Assembly (NCBI GenBank): GCA_013151865.1
Contig: JAADHN010000049.1
Coordinates: 302 to 64,301, forward strand
Reading direction: 5' to 3'
Source of the DNA: Kiritimatiellota bacterium
GTDB taxonomy: Bacteria > Verrucomicrobiota > Lentisphaeria > Oligosphaerales > JAADHN01
DNA length: 64,000 nucleotides
The notes under the pieces were generated by a model, which worked only from the letters and a program-made list of their open reading frames with translations, searched no databases and was not told the DNA's origin. Both the position numbers and the translations under genes were made by a program. Below, in pieces: positions 55,119-63,797 of this stretch; positions within the stretch are counted from its first letter, which is position 1; each line of letters starts with the position of its first letter.

Positions 55119-56201
55119 TCATGGGATCCCACGCAGAGAAAGATACAATCCGATGCCAATTAAGAAAGCAGCATACCCAAAGACAAGGAATTTAGTTGTG
55201 AATGATAGCGTCTTATCCGTGCTATCGTGCGTGACATAAATCCTGTAAGCAATTAGATTGGCAAGAGAGCCGATTGGACTCCCGAAACCACCTACATTTG
55301 TGCCCCAAAGAAGCGAGTCCCATTGTGTTGTAAATTTGGCAAAAAGTAACGTTGCCGGAACGTTACTCATAATCTGACTGGAAACCGCTGAGAGCAGAAA
55401 AACATGACGAGAATGCTCCAGTCTTGATGTCAACAGTAATCTCATATTGTCGGCGAGACCGAAAAAACAAAAGAAACTGAGTAATAGTGCGAAATCTATA
55501 CGAAGGCTCTTGCGGTCCACGAGAAGGGCACAAACGAGTACAAGAAACCCCACTGAAACGGGCAATACACGAAATACAGTCAAGAGTACAAGGGCCAGTA
55601 GTACAGCATACGCGTAGGCGGAGTTCTGCACATGTATCGTTTCCGAAGAAGGTTCCTGTGCGATCCCTGTCTTAATCGTAAAAGAGAATGCGACAAGAAG
55701 AGCGAGGAACACGAGCGGAAGCGGCGCGATTGAACGAATGAAGGTTGTGGGAGAAAGATCGTAGAACCAGTAGATAAAGAGATTCTGCGGATTCCCGATC
55801 GGAGTCAGTGCTGAGCCGGCGTTGGCAGCCAGTGTCTCCAAGATAACCAGAACATCTTTGTGGTCGGTATTGATTGCCAGGGTCAGCGGTACAATCACGA
55901 CAAGAGCAACATCGTTTGTTACAAACATTGATAAACAGAATGTGACAGATACTAACTTTAGAGGTATATATACTCCTTCTTCAATGGATTTTGATAATTT
56001 CAGTATTAATCCACTATTCTCGAGACCTTTAACAACTACAAAAAGGATAAATAGAATGAATAATACTTGGATTTCTTGAATTGAGTAGGTCGGCAGGTGT
56101 TTGCGGTAAATCGACGTCAGAACAAGGCCTGCGGCAGATGCAAGCAGCAGCCAGTCTTTCAGGATAAAATGAGACCCGATGTTGTTTTGGCGTTCCGGCA
56201 T
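55119..56201 (-). CDS. SLC13/ArsB-like anion permease (YbiR type), probably acquired
   Basis: The 360-residue protein has about ten membrane helices and the motif LTPIGNPQNLFIYWFYDL, the signature loop of YbiR-, ArsB- and NhaD-type permeases (CitMHS fold). A matching second-half loop reads NVGGFGSPIGSLANLIAYRIY. It should carry an inorganic or organic anion across the inner membrane, substrate unknown. The gene is plainly AT-rich, with many A- and T-ending codons and runs of TATA, unlike every neighbour, which suggests horizontal transfer. Start at 56201 is inferred from where the protein becomes family-like; no strong ribosome site precedes it. Confidence 0.8.
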   Translation of the reverse strand: MPERQNNIGSHFILKDWLLLASAAGLVLTSIYRKHLPTYSIQEIQVLFILFILFVVVKGLENSGLILKLSKSIEEGVYIPLKLVSVTFCLSMFVTNDVALVVIVPLTLAINTDHKDVLVILETLAANAGSALTPIGNPQNLFIYWFYDLSPTTFIRSIAPLPLVFLALLVAFSFTIKTGIAQEPSSETIHVQNSAYAYAVLLALVLLTVFRVLPVSVGFLVLVCALLVDRKSLRIDFALLLSFFCFFGLADNMRLLLTSRLEHSRHVFLLSAVSSQIMSNVPATLLFAKFTTQWDSLLWGTNVGGFGSPIGSLANLIAYRIYVTHDSTDKTLSFTTKFLVFGYAAFLIGIGLYLSLRGIP

Positions 56202-56769
56202 GTTTTCGCGGTGTTCGTTTTTCTCCGGAGTGGAACCGGAACGATCCGGTCCACGGCAATTTCTGGCGCACCATCCGGCTCTCGGATCCGCGTCTCTCGG
56301 GACCCCGCCCCCCCTCGCCCTTCTCCGCCCTGGTCCCGTGGCTGCGGAACGAAGGTGGGAGGGTGCGGACGCGTTCGGGCAATCCTTCGCCGTTTCCGCC
56401 TCCCGTCGAGCGGGATTGCCGCAGAAGGGTGCATCGCCTGCCTGTGGAGGGTGCGCAGAGAGGCCGAGGCTCGTTTTGCGCTGAACGACAATCAACCCAA
56501 ATCGTATTGGTGCGCGACCCCGTATACCTTTCGGACGGGCCCTACCCTACCCGCCGTGGGCGGCTTCGGCAAGCCGGTTCGGGGCGCCATTGACCGAGGC
56601 TCTTCGAGGCGTACAAGGGGAACATGGGTATCGGTCGACTTGCGATCGAGGTTTCGGTCGGCCTGCCGAGCGGTACGGCTCTCTCGCCCGACGGGATCAC
56701 AATCGCCCGAAGCGTGGGTCCGTACGATTTGTGCGCCGCTCGGCTTGTGGAGGCGACCGCTGATTGACA
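56202..56769. other. Long non-coding stretch after the permease start
   Basis: Open frames here show no family features. I see no RNA gene, repeat or IS remnant, despite the transfer-like gene beside it. Confidence 0.4.
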
Positions 56770-56798
56770 TTGACAATTCCTCGAAGTCCCCGTACACT
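56770..56798 (+). promoter_or_regulatory. Sigma-70 type promoter, possible long leader
   Basis: A perfect TTGACA (56770-56775) is followed after 17 bases by TACACT (56793-56798). The transcript would carry a leader of about 265 bases before the flavoprotein start at 57070. The leader includes a tandem ATGCAT pair near 56933-56945. No riboswitch was recognised. Confidence 0.45.
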
Positions 56799-57069
56799 GT
56801 GGTCCGCCGGACTCGAACGGGCTGCCGTTCCTTGTCGGGCGGATCGCCGGTTCGGGGCGCCTCGTGCCGGTCCGGAACGCGGCGGGTTCGCCAAGGCTAT
56901 TTGAGTCCGTCTCGCGAGCCGTCCTTTCTTTATGCATTATGCATTGCTTTGCCGCGGCCTCGACGCGAACCGGCCCTGCCGAATTCAGGCGCACATCTCA
57001 CTAGCAAGGCAGGCGGCATTGACTGAAACGAACTTGGCAGGGGCGCCGAATGGAGGAAAGGGGTCGGAC

Positions 57070-57732
57070 ATGAAGGTGCTGGGTGTCTCCGGGTCGCCGA
57101 TCGAGAACAGCAACACGGACCGGGCGCTGGAAATGGTCCTGAGCGCCACGGGCTTGCCCGTTGAGTTCGTCAAGTTGCGGGATTGTACGGTTGCTCCGTG
57201 CCGGGCCTGCCTGGGGTGCGTGGAGACCAACCGCTGCGTTATCGAGGACGACGGGGTCGTGCTGGCCGAGAAGGCCAAGGAAGCGGACGCTCTGGTCATT
57301 GCCGGGTTCACGCCGTATTCCTCTCTCGATGCCCGGACGAAAGCGTTTGTCGAGCGGCTCTACCCCCTTCGACACCGATACGGTTTCATGGCCGGAAAAC
57401 CCGGAGGGGCCGTGATTACCTGCGCGGTGCCCGGCGACAAGAAGAGACTTCCGCCCGCCGGCGATTTCGGTGTGAATGCGATCCGGTTCTACATGCTGGA
57501 AGAGGGGATGAAGTTCTGCGGCGCGGTCAAGGTGCTGGGCAACGTTCCATGCGTCCGGTGCACCCGGGAGAACGAATGCGCCATGTCGGCCGTGAAGATG
57601 ATTTACGGCCGCGACGCCGCGGCTGCGGACGCCGGCGACAATGTGTTCGAGGACCAACCGGCGGCGGTGGAAGCGGCTGTCGCTTTGGGACGCGCCATTG
57701 CCGCCTCGCTCCGGAAACGCCGACCGTCGTGA
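57070..57732 (+). CDS. Flavodoxin-fold NAD(P)H-dependent reductase with cysteine cluster
   Basis: The 220-residue product has the flavodoxin-like FMN loop VSGSPIENSNTDRAL near the start. A cysteine-rich insert follows, CTVAPCRACLGCVETNRC (residues about 38-55), as in iron-sulfur flavoproteins, though not in their exact spacing. YSSLDARTKAFVERLYP is the flavin-binding loop. A second cysteine pair occurs in VPCVRCTRENEC. A cytoplasmic electron-transfer or reductase role is likely, with a 4Fe-4S cluster possible. AAAGGGG precedes the ATG. Confidence 0.82.
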   Translation: MKVLGVSGSPIENSNTDRALEMVLSATGLPVEFVKLRDCTVAPCRACLGCVETNRCVIEDDGVVLAEKAKEADALVIAGFTPYSSLDARTKAFVERLYPLRHRYGFMAGKPGGAVITCAVPGDKKRLPPAGDFGVNAIRFYMLEEGMKFCGAVKVLGNVPCVRCTRENECAMSAVKMIYGRDAAAADAGDNVFEDQPAAVEAAVALGRAIAASLRKRRPS

Positions 57733-57861
57733 AACAAACTCGAGTGGCGGCGGCTTCGTCGGACCCGATCGATCGCCCGGGCAGCGCCAGTCCCGCGGGT
57801 CGCGTCGGAGGAGGCCGCCGCCCCGTATTTGCCGTGATTGGGGCGCAAGAGAGGAAAAGAC

Positions 57862-59025
57862 ATGATTCGTAGAGGTACGGGTTCGTTGGCGGTTTCCGTT
57901 GCAGCTTTGGGTGTGGCGGCGAGTGCGGAGTCCGCACACGCGGCCGATTTCCGCGAATACGTCATGCGCGGAGACTTGATGCGCAGCTATCGCAAGTTCA
58001 GTTCGAGCGCTCCGGTGCGCGTGGCGTTCATGGGCGGGTCGGTCACTACTCGACAGTGGCGTGGACCGGTCATGTCTTACTTGAAGAAACGGTTTCCGGC
58101 GGCCCGATTCGACTTCATCATGGCCGGGATCGGCGGCACGGACGCGAACCTGGGCGCGTTCCGGTTGCCCGCACAGGTATTCGGTCGCGGGCGGGTGGAC
58201 TTGTTCTTCCTGGAATTTGCCGTCAACGGCGGCGGGGTACGCGCCATGGAAGGCATCGTGCGCCAAGCCTTGCGCCGAAACCCGGACATCGACATCGTGC
58301 TGATGTATTTCGCCAACACGTCGCATACCAAAGACGTCAACGAATCGCGCGTGCCGCGCATCGTACAGGAGCATGAGAAGGTCGCTGAGCGGTACCGGCT
58401 CCCCGCCTTGTTCCTTTATCGCGAGATCGCCCGGCGCATTGCCGCGGGCAGTCTGACGTGGAAAGAGTTCAGCACCGACAGCGTGCACCCCACGCAAAGA
58501 GGCTGCGACATCTATGCAGAGTGCATCATCCAGTTCCTGAATCAGGCTTGGAAAGATCCGAATCGGACGCCGACCCCGCGCGGGGAGTTGCCGCCCAAAC
58601 TCGATCCGCTCTGCTACGAGAACGGACGGTTCGTACCCTTGGAGACCGCCGTTGTGAAGAAAGGTTTTCGCCGGATTCGGCAGTGGACGGTCAAACCGAC
58701 GTGCAATTTTCGTCCCCCGGTCGACGTTTTGGCGGCCGATCAGCCCGGTGCGGAGCTTTCTCTGGCGTTCGCCGGTCGCGCCATCGGTCTGTACACGATC
58801 ATCGGAATGGATGCGGGCGTCATTGAATACTCGGTCGACGGCGGACCGTTCCGGAAGCGCGACCAGTTCGACCATTATTGCCCGCGTTTCCATCGGCCGC
58901 AGTACGTCGTCTTTGTCGACGATTTGGCGCCGGGCGAGCACACCATCGTCCTGCGGACGTCTCCGGACAAGAACTCGAAAAGCACGGGGCACGCCCTCCG
59001 CATCCTCCAATTCATGGCGAATTGA
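57862..59025 (+). CDS. Exported SGNH-family hydrolase
   Basis: The 387-residue protein has a signal peptide (SLAVSVAALGVAASAESAHA). The block I motif is FMGGSVT, then the glycine block AGIGGTDAN, an FLEFAVNGGG segment in place of a plain GxND, and the Asp-x-x-His pair in STDSVHPTQRG. It is therefore an SGNH/GDSL-type esterase, probably deacetylating or otherwise unloading polysaccharide. A C-terminal beta domain (about 260-387) resembles an accessory glycan-binding module. AGAGGA precedes the ATG. A copy of the 13-bp palindrome falls in the signal peptide codons. Confidence 0.82.
   Translation: MIRRGTGSLAVSVAALGVAASAESAHAADFREYVMRGDLMRSYRKFSSSAPVRVAFMGGSVTTRQWRGPVMSYLKKRFPAARFDFIMAGIGGTDANLGAFRLPAQVFGRGRVDLFFLEFAVNGGGVRAMEGIVRQALRRNPDIDIVLMYFANTSHTKDVNESRVPRIVQEHEKVAERYRLPALFLYREIARRIAAGSLTWKEFSTDSVHPTQRGCDIYAECIIQFLNQAWKDPNRTPTPRGELPPKLDPLCYENGRFVPLETAVVKKGFRRIRQWTVKPTCNFRPPVDVLAADQPGAELSLAFAGRAIGLYTIIGMDAGVIEYSVDGGPFRKRDQFDHYCPRFHRPQYVVFVDDLAPGEHTIVLRTSPDKNSKSTGHALRILQFMAN
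57924..57936. repeat. Iterated 13-bp palindrome, TGCGGAGTCCGCA variant
   Basis: Lies in the signal peptide codons of the SGNH gene, where symmetry extends one further base on each side (GTGCGGA/TCCGCAC). Confidence 0.6.
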
Positions 59026-59095
59026 CCCGCTCCGCCCGCATGTTTTCGGGGCGTGTTCGCCCGTCGTGGTTCTCGGCGCCACCGGCCATCCTGTC

Positions 59096-59108
59096 TGCGG
59101 AGTCCGCA
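59096..59108. repeat. Iterated 13-bp palindrome, intergenic copy
   Basis: TGCGGAGTCCGCA in the gap between the SGNH and epimerase genes. It is the only exact copy outside a coding sequence. Confidence 0.6.
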
Positions 59109-59252
59109 ATCCGACTTGACAAGAGCACCTCCGGGGGTAATCCGTTTGTTCCTCCACGGCCCGAGAGGCAGTGTCCGGACCGGCCGGCATTTTCCGACGG
59201 GTATGTGCGAGCGACCGCAAGTTTCGAGTCGAGAACCGGAGGACGGGTTTCC

Positions 59253-60251
59253 ATGCGCATCCTTTTCATCGGCGGAACAGGCAACATCTCCGCAGTGTGC
59301 GCGCAGCTGTTGCACCGACAGGGGCATCGGATCATTGTGGTCACCCGGGGACGGAGCCCGGTCCCGGCGGAGTACACCGCGGTGCGGGCCGACCGGTACG
59401 ACCGGCGGTCCCTGGCAGCGGCCGTTGGCGAGAGACCGATCGACGTGGTCGTAAACTTCCTGGGTTTCAGGCCGGCCGAAATCGAGATCGACTACCAACT
59501 GTTCCGACATCGGGTTCGGCAGTATGTTTTCATCAGTTCCACCACGGTTTACGGCAAGCCGCATTGCAACCTGCCGCTGACCGAGGAGACCCCCCTCGGG
59601 AATCAGTATTCCGAGTACGCCCGGAACAAGCAGGCCTGCGAGGAATGGCTGCTGTCTCGTTTCCGGGAAAACGGTTTCCCGGTCACGATCGTACGGCCGT
59701 CTCACACGTACGGCAAGACGTGGCTGCCCAATACCGTGTCGAGCGCCAGCCCGATTATTCTCCGGCGTTTTCTCGAGGGCCGTCCCGTGTTCCTGCACAA
59801 CGGTGGCCGGAACTTGTGGACCGTGACGGCGGCCGAGGATTTCGCGGTGGGTCTGGCCGGGCTGCTCGGTCGGGCCGACACGCTGGGGGAGGTGTTCCAC
59901 ATCACCAGCGACGAGGTGCTCACCTGGCGGCAGATCTACCTCGAGATCGCCCGGGCCGCCGGGGTGCGCGAGCCCCGGATCGTCCCCATTCCGCTGGACT
60001 CAATTCTCGAGGCGGACCCGGCATTCGAGGCGGGACTGCGGGGGGACAAGGCGGAACACGGGGTGTTCGACAACGAAAAGATCAAGCGGTTCGTGCCCGC
60101 GTTCGACTGGCGCATCAAAGCGCGGCAGGGACTGGCCGAGTCCGTGGCGTGGTTCATGGCGGACCCCGCCCGGCTCGAGGTCAAGCCGGAACTCGAGGCG
60201 CGCGTGGATCGCATCCTGGCGGCTTGGGAACGCGAAAACGGCGGCCTGTGA
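59253..60251 (+). CDS. NAD-dependent epimerase/dehydratase (extended SDR)
   Basis: The 332-residue protein starts with the Rossmann loop FIGGTGNIS, followed by the SSTTVYG strand and the catalytic YxxxK pattern of SDRs in YSEYARNKQ. Extended SDRs of this kind act on nucleotide sugars as 4-epimerases, dehydratases or reductases. It resembles the RNA-binding-protein CSP41/epimerase subgroup with FDNEKIKRFVPAFDW near the end. GGAGGA precedes the ATG. Substrate not readable. Confidence 0.87.
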   Translation: MRILFIGGTGNISAVCAQLLHRQGHRIIVVTRGRSPVPAEYTAVRADRYDRRSLAAAVGERPIDVVVNFLGFRPAEIEIDYQLFRHRVRQYVFISSTTVYGKPHCNLPLTEETPLGNQYSEYARNKQACEEWLLSRFRENGFPVTIVRPSHTYGKTWLPNTVSSASPIILRRFLEGRPVFLHNGGRNLWTVTAAEDFAVGLAGLLGRADTLGEVFHITSDEVLTWRQIYLEIARAAGVREPRIVPIPLDSILEADPAFEAGLRGDKAEHGVFDNEKIKRFVPAFDWRIKARQGLAESVAWFMADPARLEVKPELEARVDRILAAWERENGGL

Positions 60252-60389
60252 GCGTCATTGCTTGCGCGGCCGTGGTCCGCGTTGCCGAGGGCCCGCCGAC
60301 CCACACGACGTCGGACATGGATTTGCCTGAGAGCCGAGAGCGCGGCAGGCGTTCCGGCAGTTCGGGGGGCCCGCCGTCCGCGGCGGCCG

Positions 60390-61112
60390 TCAAGCGCGTC
60401 CCGTGGGGTCGTCCGCAGGGCGTTCCCTGCGAAACACGTTGTACTTGATAATGTACCACACGGCGGCCAGCGCGTCTTTCCAGCCGATCTTCTTCCCTTC
60501 ATCGAACCGGCGGGCGTGATACGAAATGGGCACTTCGTAGATTCGACAGCGTCGGTGGGCGAGCCGGGCCGTGAGTTCGGGTTCGATACCGAATCGATTG
60601 CATTCCAGTTGCATACTCTTGAAGATATCCGCCCGGATCATTTTGTAGCAGGTTTCCATGTCGGTCAGGTGCAGATTCGAGAAAACATTCGACAGCGCCG
60701 TCAGCAGTTTGTTGCCCATGTAATGCCAAAAGCTGTCCACAAGGATTTCGTTGCCGGAGTACCGGCTGCCGAACACAGCGTCCGCAATGCCTTCCCGAAT
60801 GGGCCGGAGCAGGCGGGGGAATTCCCGCGGCGAGTATTCGAGGTCGGCGTCTTGGATCACCACCACGTCGCCAGTCACCAACTTCTGGGCCGTCCGGATG
60901 GCGGCGCCTTTGCCGCGGTTGATTTCATGGTGCACAATCTTGAGGTCCGGCGCCGGCGGCAGCGATTCGAGTTGCGTCCGCGTGCCGTCGGTCGAACAGT
61001 CGTTGACCACGATGATTTCGAGGTCAGATAGGCCGCAGTCGCGTACTTGGCGGATGACGTCCGCGACCGTCCTTTCCTCGTTGTAGACCGGGATGATGAC
61101 CGACAGTTTCAC
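60390..61112 (-). CDS. Family 2 glycosyltransferase (polyprenyl-phosphate sugar synthase type)
   Basis: The 240-residue protein starts with a GTG behind AGGAG. It has the GT2 fold: LSVIIPVYNEERTVADVI, VNDCSTDGTR, NRGKGAAIR and the metal motif QDADLEYSP, then GSRYSGNEI and the acceptor-side segment ELTARLAHRRCRIYEVPISYHARRF. There is no clear membrane helix, so it is closest to dolichyl- or undecaprenyl-phosphate mannose/glucose synthases. It supplies lipid-linked sugar for envelope glycans. Confidence 0.9.
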   Translation of the reverse strand: MKLSVIIPVYNEERTVADVIRQVRDCGLSDLEIIVVNDCSTDGTRTQLESLPPAPDLKIVHHEINRGKGAAIRTAQKLVTGDVVVIQDADLEYSPREFPRLLRPIREGIADAVFGSRYSGNEILVDSFWHYMGNKLLTALSNVFSNLHLTDMETCYKMIRADIFKSMQLECNRFGIEPELTARLAHRRCRIYEVPISYHARRFDEGKKIGWKDALAAVWYIIKYNVFRRERPADDPTGRA

Positions 61113-61559
61113 GGTAGACGACTCCTGCTCTTGCGGGTTCGACCGCGGCGTTTTTCTCGAACGCCGAGACAGTTCGGGCGGCGTTTGCGCCGATCGGCCC
61201 GGGGCGATCCTGTACGCGCACGGAACGAACCGTCTTGCCAGAGGCGAGCAGACGCGCCCGCAGAGGTCGCGACAGGCCCCGGGCAATTCTGCGCCCGTGG
61301 TAAGATGCCTCGAGATTCGGCATCCGCCAAGCGCCGGGGATCTACCGGGTTGCCTTTTGTCCTGTCCCGCCGTACATTTTGCGGCTTCGGGAACAGACTT
61401 CGGCGGCTTGCGGTATCAAGCCCACCTCGTGTCTCGGAGTGCAACCACCTGTCGCCGTCGGGGGTCAAAGGCGGGGGAGTCCCCTCGGGCCGCCGCGTTT
61501 TCGGCTGCGGGCGCCGTGCGCCGGCAGGATCGCCGCATCACGGATTTTTTGGAGAGACC
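61113..61559. other. Divergent intergenic region, GT2 / rseP
   Basis: No gene, RNA or promoter pair is clear in these 447 bases. The frame of rseP is open upstream, but HELGH-type homology begins only after 61560. Confidence 0.4.
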
Positions 61560-62972
61560 ATGCCTTTTTTGTTTGCTTCGCTGAAACTATGGCTGGCGTA
61601 TGCCGGTCTCGGCTTGTTTGTGGTCTTTTTTTTCGGACTTTGCATCATTGTGCATGAATTGGGGCATTTGGCTGCAGCCCTTTGGCGCGGGCTTTTTGTC
61701 GAGCGTTTTTCCATTGGGTTCGGCAAAAAGATCGTGGGATTTGTGCGCAACGATGTGGAGTATGTGATCAGCGTGCTGCCGTTCGGCGGGTACGTCGCTC
61801 TGCCCCAGCTCGAGCCCACGGACACACCGACCGCTTCGGACGGTCGTGCGTTGCCGCATGCCAAGCCGCTCGACCGTATGCTGACGGCCGCGGCCGGTCC
61901 GGCGGGGAACATTGTCTTCGGGTTCCTGCTCGCGACGGTTGTCTGGGCTGTGGGCGTTTATCGCCCCCCCCCGACCGCTTCGTGCGATGTCATCGAGGTC
62001 CCCAAGTCGTCTCCCGAGTATCGCGCCGGGCTTCGAGTGGGAGATAAGATCGTTGCGGTGAACGGGCGGACCGTCTCCCGGGGTTGGGACGAACTGGCCG
62101 AGCGTATCGTGTTGAGTTCGGGGCCCGTTTCCCTGGCCGTTGTCCGCGACGGCCGGAGCCTCGAGATCCGCTATCGCCCCGCCCCCAACCCGGAAACGGA
62201 CGGGATCGGGTATCCGTTTTTCAAGGTTCGTTCTCCGACCGTGGTCCGGAGATTGCTGCCGAACTCCCCCGCGGCCAAGGTCGGGCTTGAACCGGGGGAC
62301 GTCATTCTGGAACTGGACGGCAAGCCTGTTGCGGACTTTGTGGAGTTCGTGAAGGGTGTCAATGCCTCGAAAGGGGCCCCGATCACCCTGTTGGTCGCAC
62401 GCGGAGGCGTCCGACGAACGATTTCGGGTTTGCGGGCCGAGCCTGTGGTCGTGGGAGACCGGACCGTGTATCGGATCGGGGTGGAGATCAAGCCGTTGCT
62501 GGTCCTGACGCATCTGAGTCCTTGGTCGCAGTTCACACGTGTTTTCCTTCAGACCCGCCGGGTCCTTCGTCTTCTGTTCGTGCGCGGGTCGCTGGTGAAG
62601 CCGAAGCACCTCAGCGGTCCGGTCGGGATTGCCGAGACCATTGCGGCCAAGGTGTTCCTCGGCGGTTTCCGTGAGGGCCTCGCTTTCATCGTGTTCGTCA
62701 GCTTCGGTCTGGCCATCGTGAACTTGTTTCCCGTCCCGGTACTCGATGGCGGGCACATCGTGTTCGGGTTGATCGAACTCGTGTTCCGCCGGCGCATCCC
62801 GGCGCGCCTGACTTCGGCGCTGCAGATGACGTTTGCCATATTGCTGATTACATTCATGCTGTATGTGACCTACTACGACGTCCGTCGGATCCCCAAGTTT
62901 TGGCGTGTGTTTCGCGGAGAAACGGCGGAACAGGCTGCGGCCCCCGAATCCGGGGTGGCGGCCACACGGTAG
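61560..62972 (+). CDS. rseP: Site-2 intramembrane metalloprotease
   Basis: The 470-residue inner-membrane protease has HELGH in its first membrane segment (zinc and catalytic glutamate) and NLFPVPVLDGGH with the third metal-ligand aspartate in the third. Two PDZ domains lie between: SSPEYRAGLRVGDKIVAVNGR (about 145) and NSPAAKVGLEPGDVILELDGK (about 235). In other bacteria RseP cuts anti-sigma factors and signal-peptide remnants. GGAGAG precedes the ATG. The neighbourhood, with cmk following, is not the usual dxr-rseP-bamA order. Confidence 0.95.
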   Translation: MPFLFASLKLWLAYAGLGLFVVFFFGLCIIVHELGHLAAALWRGLFVERFSIGFGKKIVGFVRNDVEYVISVLPFGGYVALPQLEPTDTPTASDGRALPHAKPLDRMLTAAAGPAGNIVFGFLLATVVWAVGVYRPPPTASCDVIEVPKSSPEYRAGLRVGDKIVAVNGRTVSRGWDELAERIVLSSGPVSLAVVRDGRSLEIRYRPAPNPETDGIGYPFFKVRSPTVVRRLLPNSPAAKVGLEPGDVILELDGKPVADFVEFVKGVNASKGAPITLLVARGGVRRTISGLRAEPVVVGDRTVYRIGVEIKPLLVLTHLSPWSQFTRVFLQTRRVLRLLFVRGSLVKPKHLSGPVGIAETIAAKVFLGGFREGLAFIVFVSFGLAIVNLFPVPVLDGGHIVFGLIELVFRRRIPARLTSALQMTFAILLITFMLYVTYYDVRRIPKFWRVFRGETAEQAAAPESGVAATR

Positions 62973-63104
62973 GACGGGTCGGGCACGTCCCTGCCGGCTT
63001 TTCTTGACGCGGGGAGCGGTTTCCGGACCGTCTCGGCACAGCGCCGCGGGCGGACGGACGCACCGTCTTTGCAACGTCCCCCGAGCCAACATGAGACGTA
63101 CAAT

Positions 63105-63797
63105 ATGGAGGATACGGGTTTCCAGATCGCGATCGACGGCCCTGCCGCGTCGGGTAAGAGCAGCGTAGCGCGGCGGCTTGCCGAGGCTTTGGACGCCGCC
63201 TACCTCAACACCGGCGACATGTACCGAATTGTGGGCCGACTGGCCTTGGATCGCCGGATCGATCCGGAGCGTGCCCCGGAGGCGGTGGTGCGTCTGCTGG
63301 ACGGCGCGACGCTGGATTTCCGGCGCGGCGCCGACGGCACTGTGGAGATTCTGGTCGACGGTTTCCCGGTTTCCCGGGAAGCCATCCGCGCCCCGGGGGT
63401 GGCTCGGGCGGCCAGTCTGGCGGCTCGCATTCCCGAAGTCCGCAGCCGACTCGTGGCCCTGCAGCGGCGTGCGGCGAACTTGGGGCGTCTGGTGGCCGAG
63501 GGGCGGGACATCGGCACGGTGGTGTTTCCCAAGGCACGGTACAAGTTTTTTCTCACGGCGACTCCGGAAGTCCGTGCCCGGCGCCGTTTGGCCCAGGATG
63601 GGGAGGTGCCGCCGGACGCCACCGTGGAGCGGGTGGCCGCCGAAATCGCGGAGCGGGATCGCCTGGATCGCACCCGGAGCATTTCTCCGCTGCGCGAGGC
63701 GCCGGACGCCGTTCGCCTGGACACCAGCAACCTAACCGTCGACCAAGTGGTGGAAACGATCCTGGGGATCATTCGAAGCGGAAGGACGAACGCATGA
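63105..63797 (+). CDS. cmk: Cytidylate kinase
   Basis: It phosphorylates CMP and dCMP with ATP. The 230-residue product begins with IAIDGPAASGKSS (P-loop from residue 12), continues with YLNTGDMYRIV and the GRDIGTVVFP segment, and ends with LDTSNLTVDQVVETIL. The family sequence begins soon after the ATG at 63105, which lacks a good ribosome site. An earlier TTG at 63069 is in frame. The stop overlaps the next gene's start as ATGA. Confidence 0.95.
   Translation: MEDTGFQIAIDGPAASGKSSVARRLAEALDAAYLNTGDMYRIVGRLALDRRIDPERAPEAVVRLLDGATLDFRRGADGTVEILVDGFPVSREAIRAPGVARAASLAARIPEVRSRLVALQRRAANLGRLVAEGRDIGTVVFPKARYKFFLTATPEVRARRRLAQDGEVPPDATVERVAAEIAERDRLDRTRSISPLREAPDAVRLDTSNLTVDQVVETILGIIRSGRTNA

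Noticed and set aside
56800-56842. Sequence resembling the 3' part of a tRNA on the minus strand (GTTCGAGTCC before GGACCA)
   Set aside because: The T-stem has a mismatch, and no matching acceptor arm, D-arm or anticodon stem can be found at the right distance.
56097-57026. 309-codon plus-strand open frame
   Set aside because: Arg- and Ser-rich composition, no domain, and it runs antisense to the start of the anion permease.
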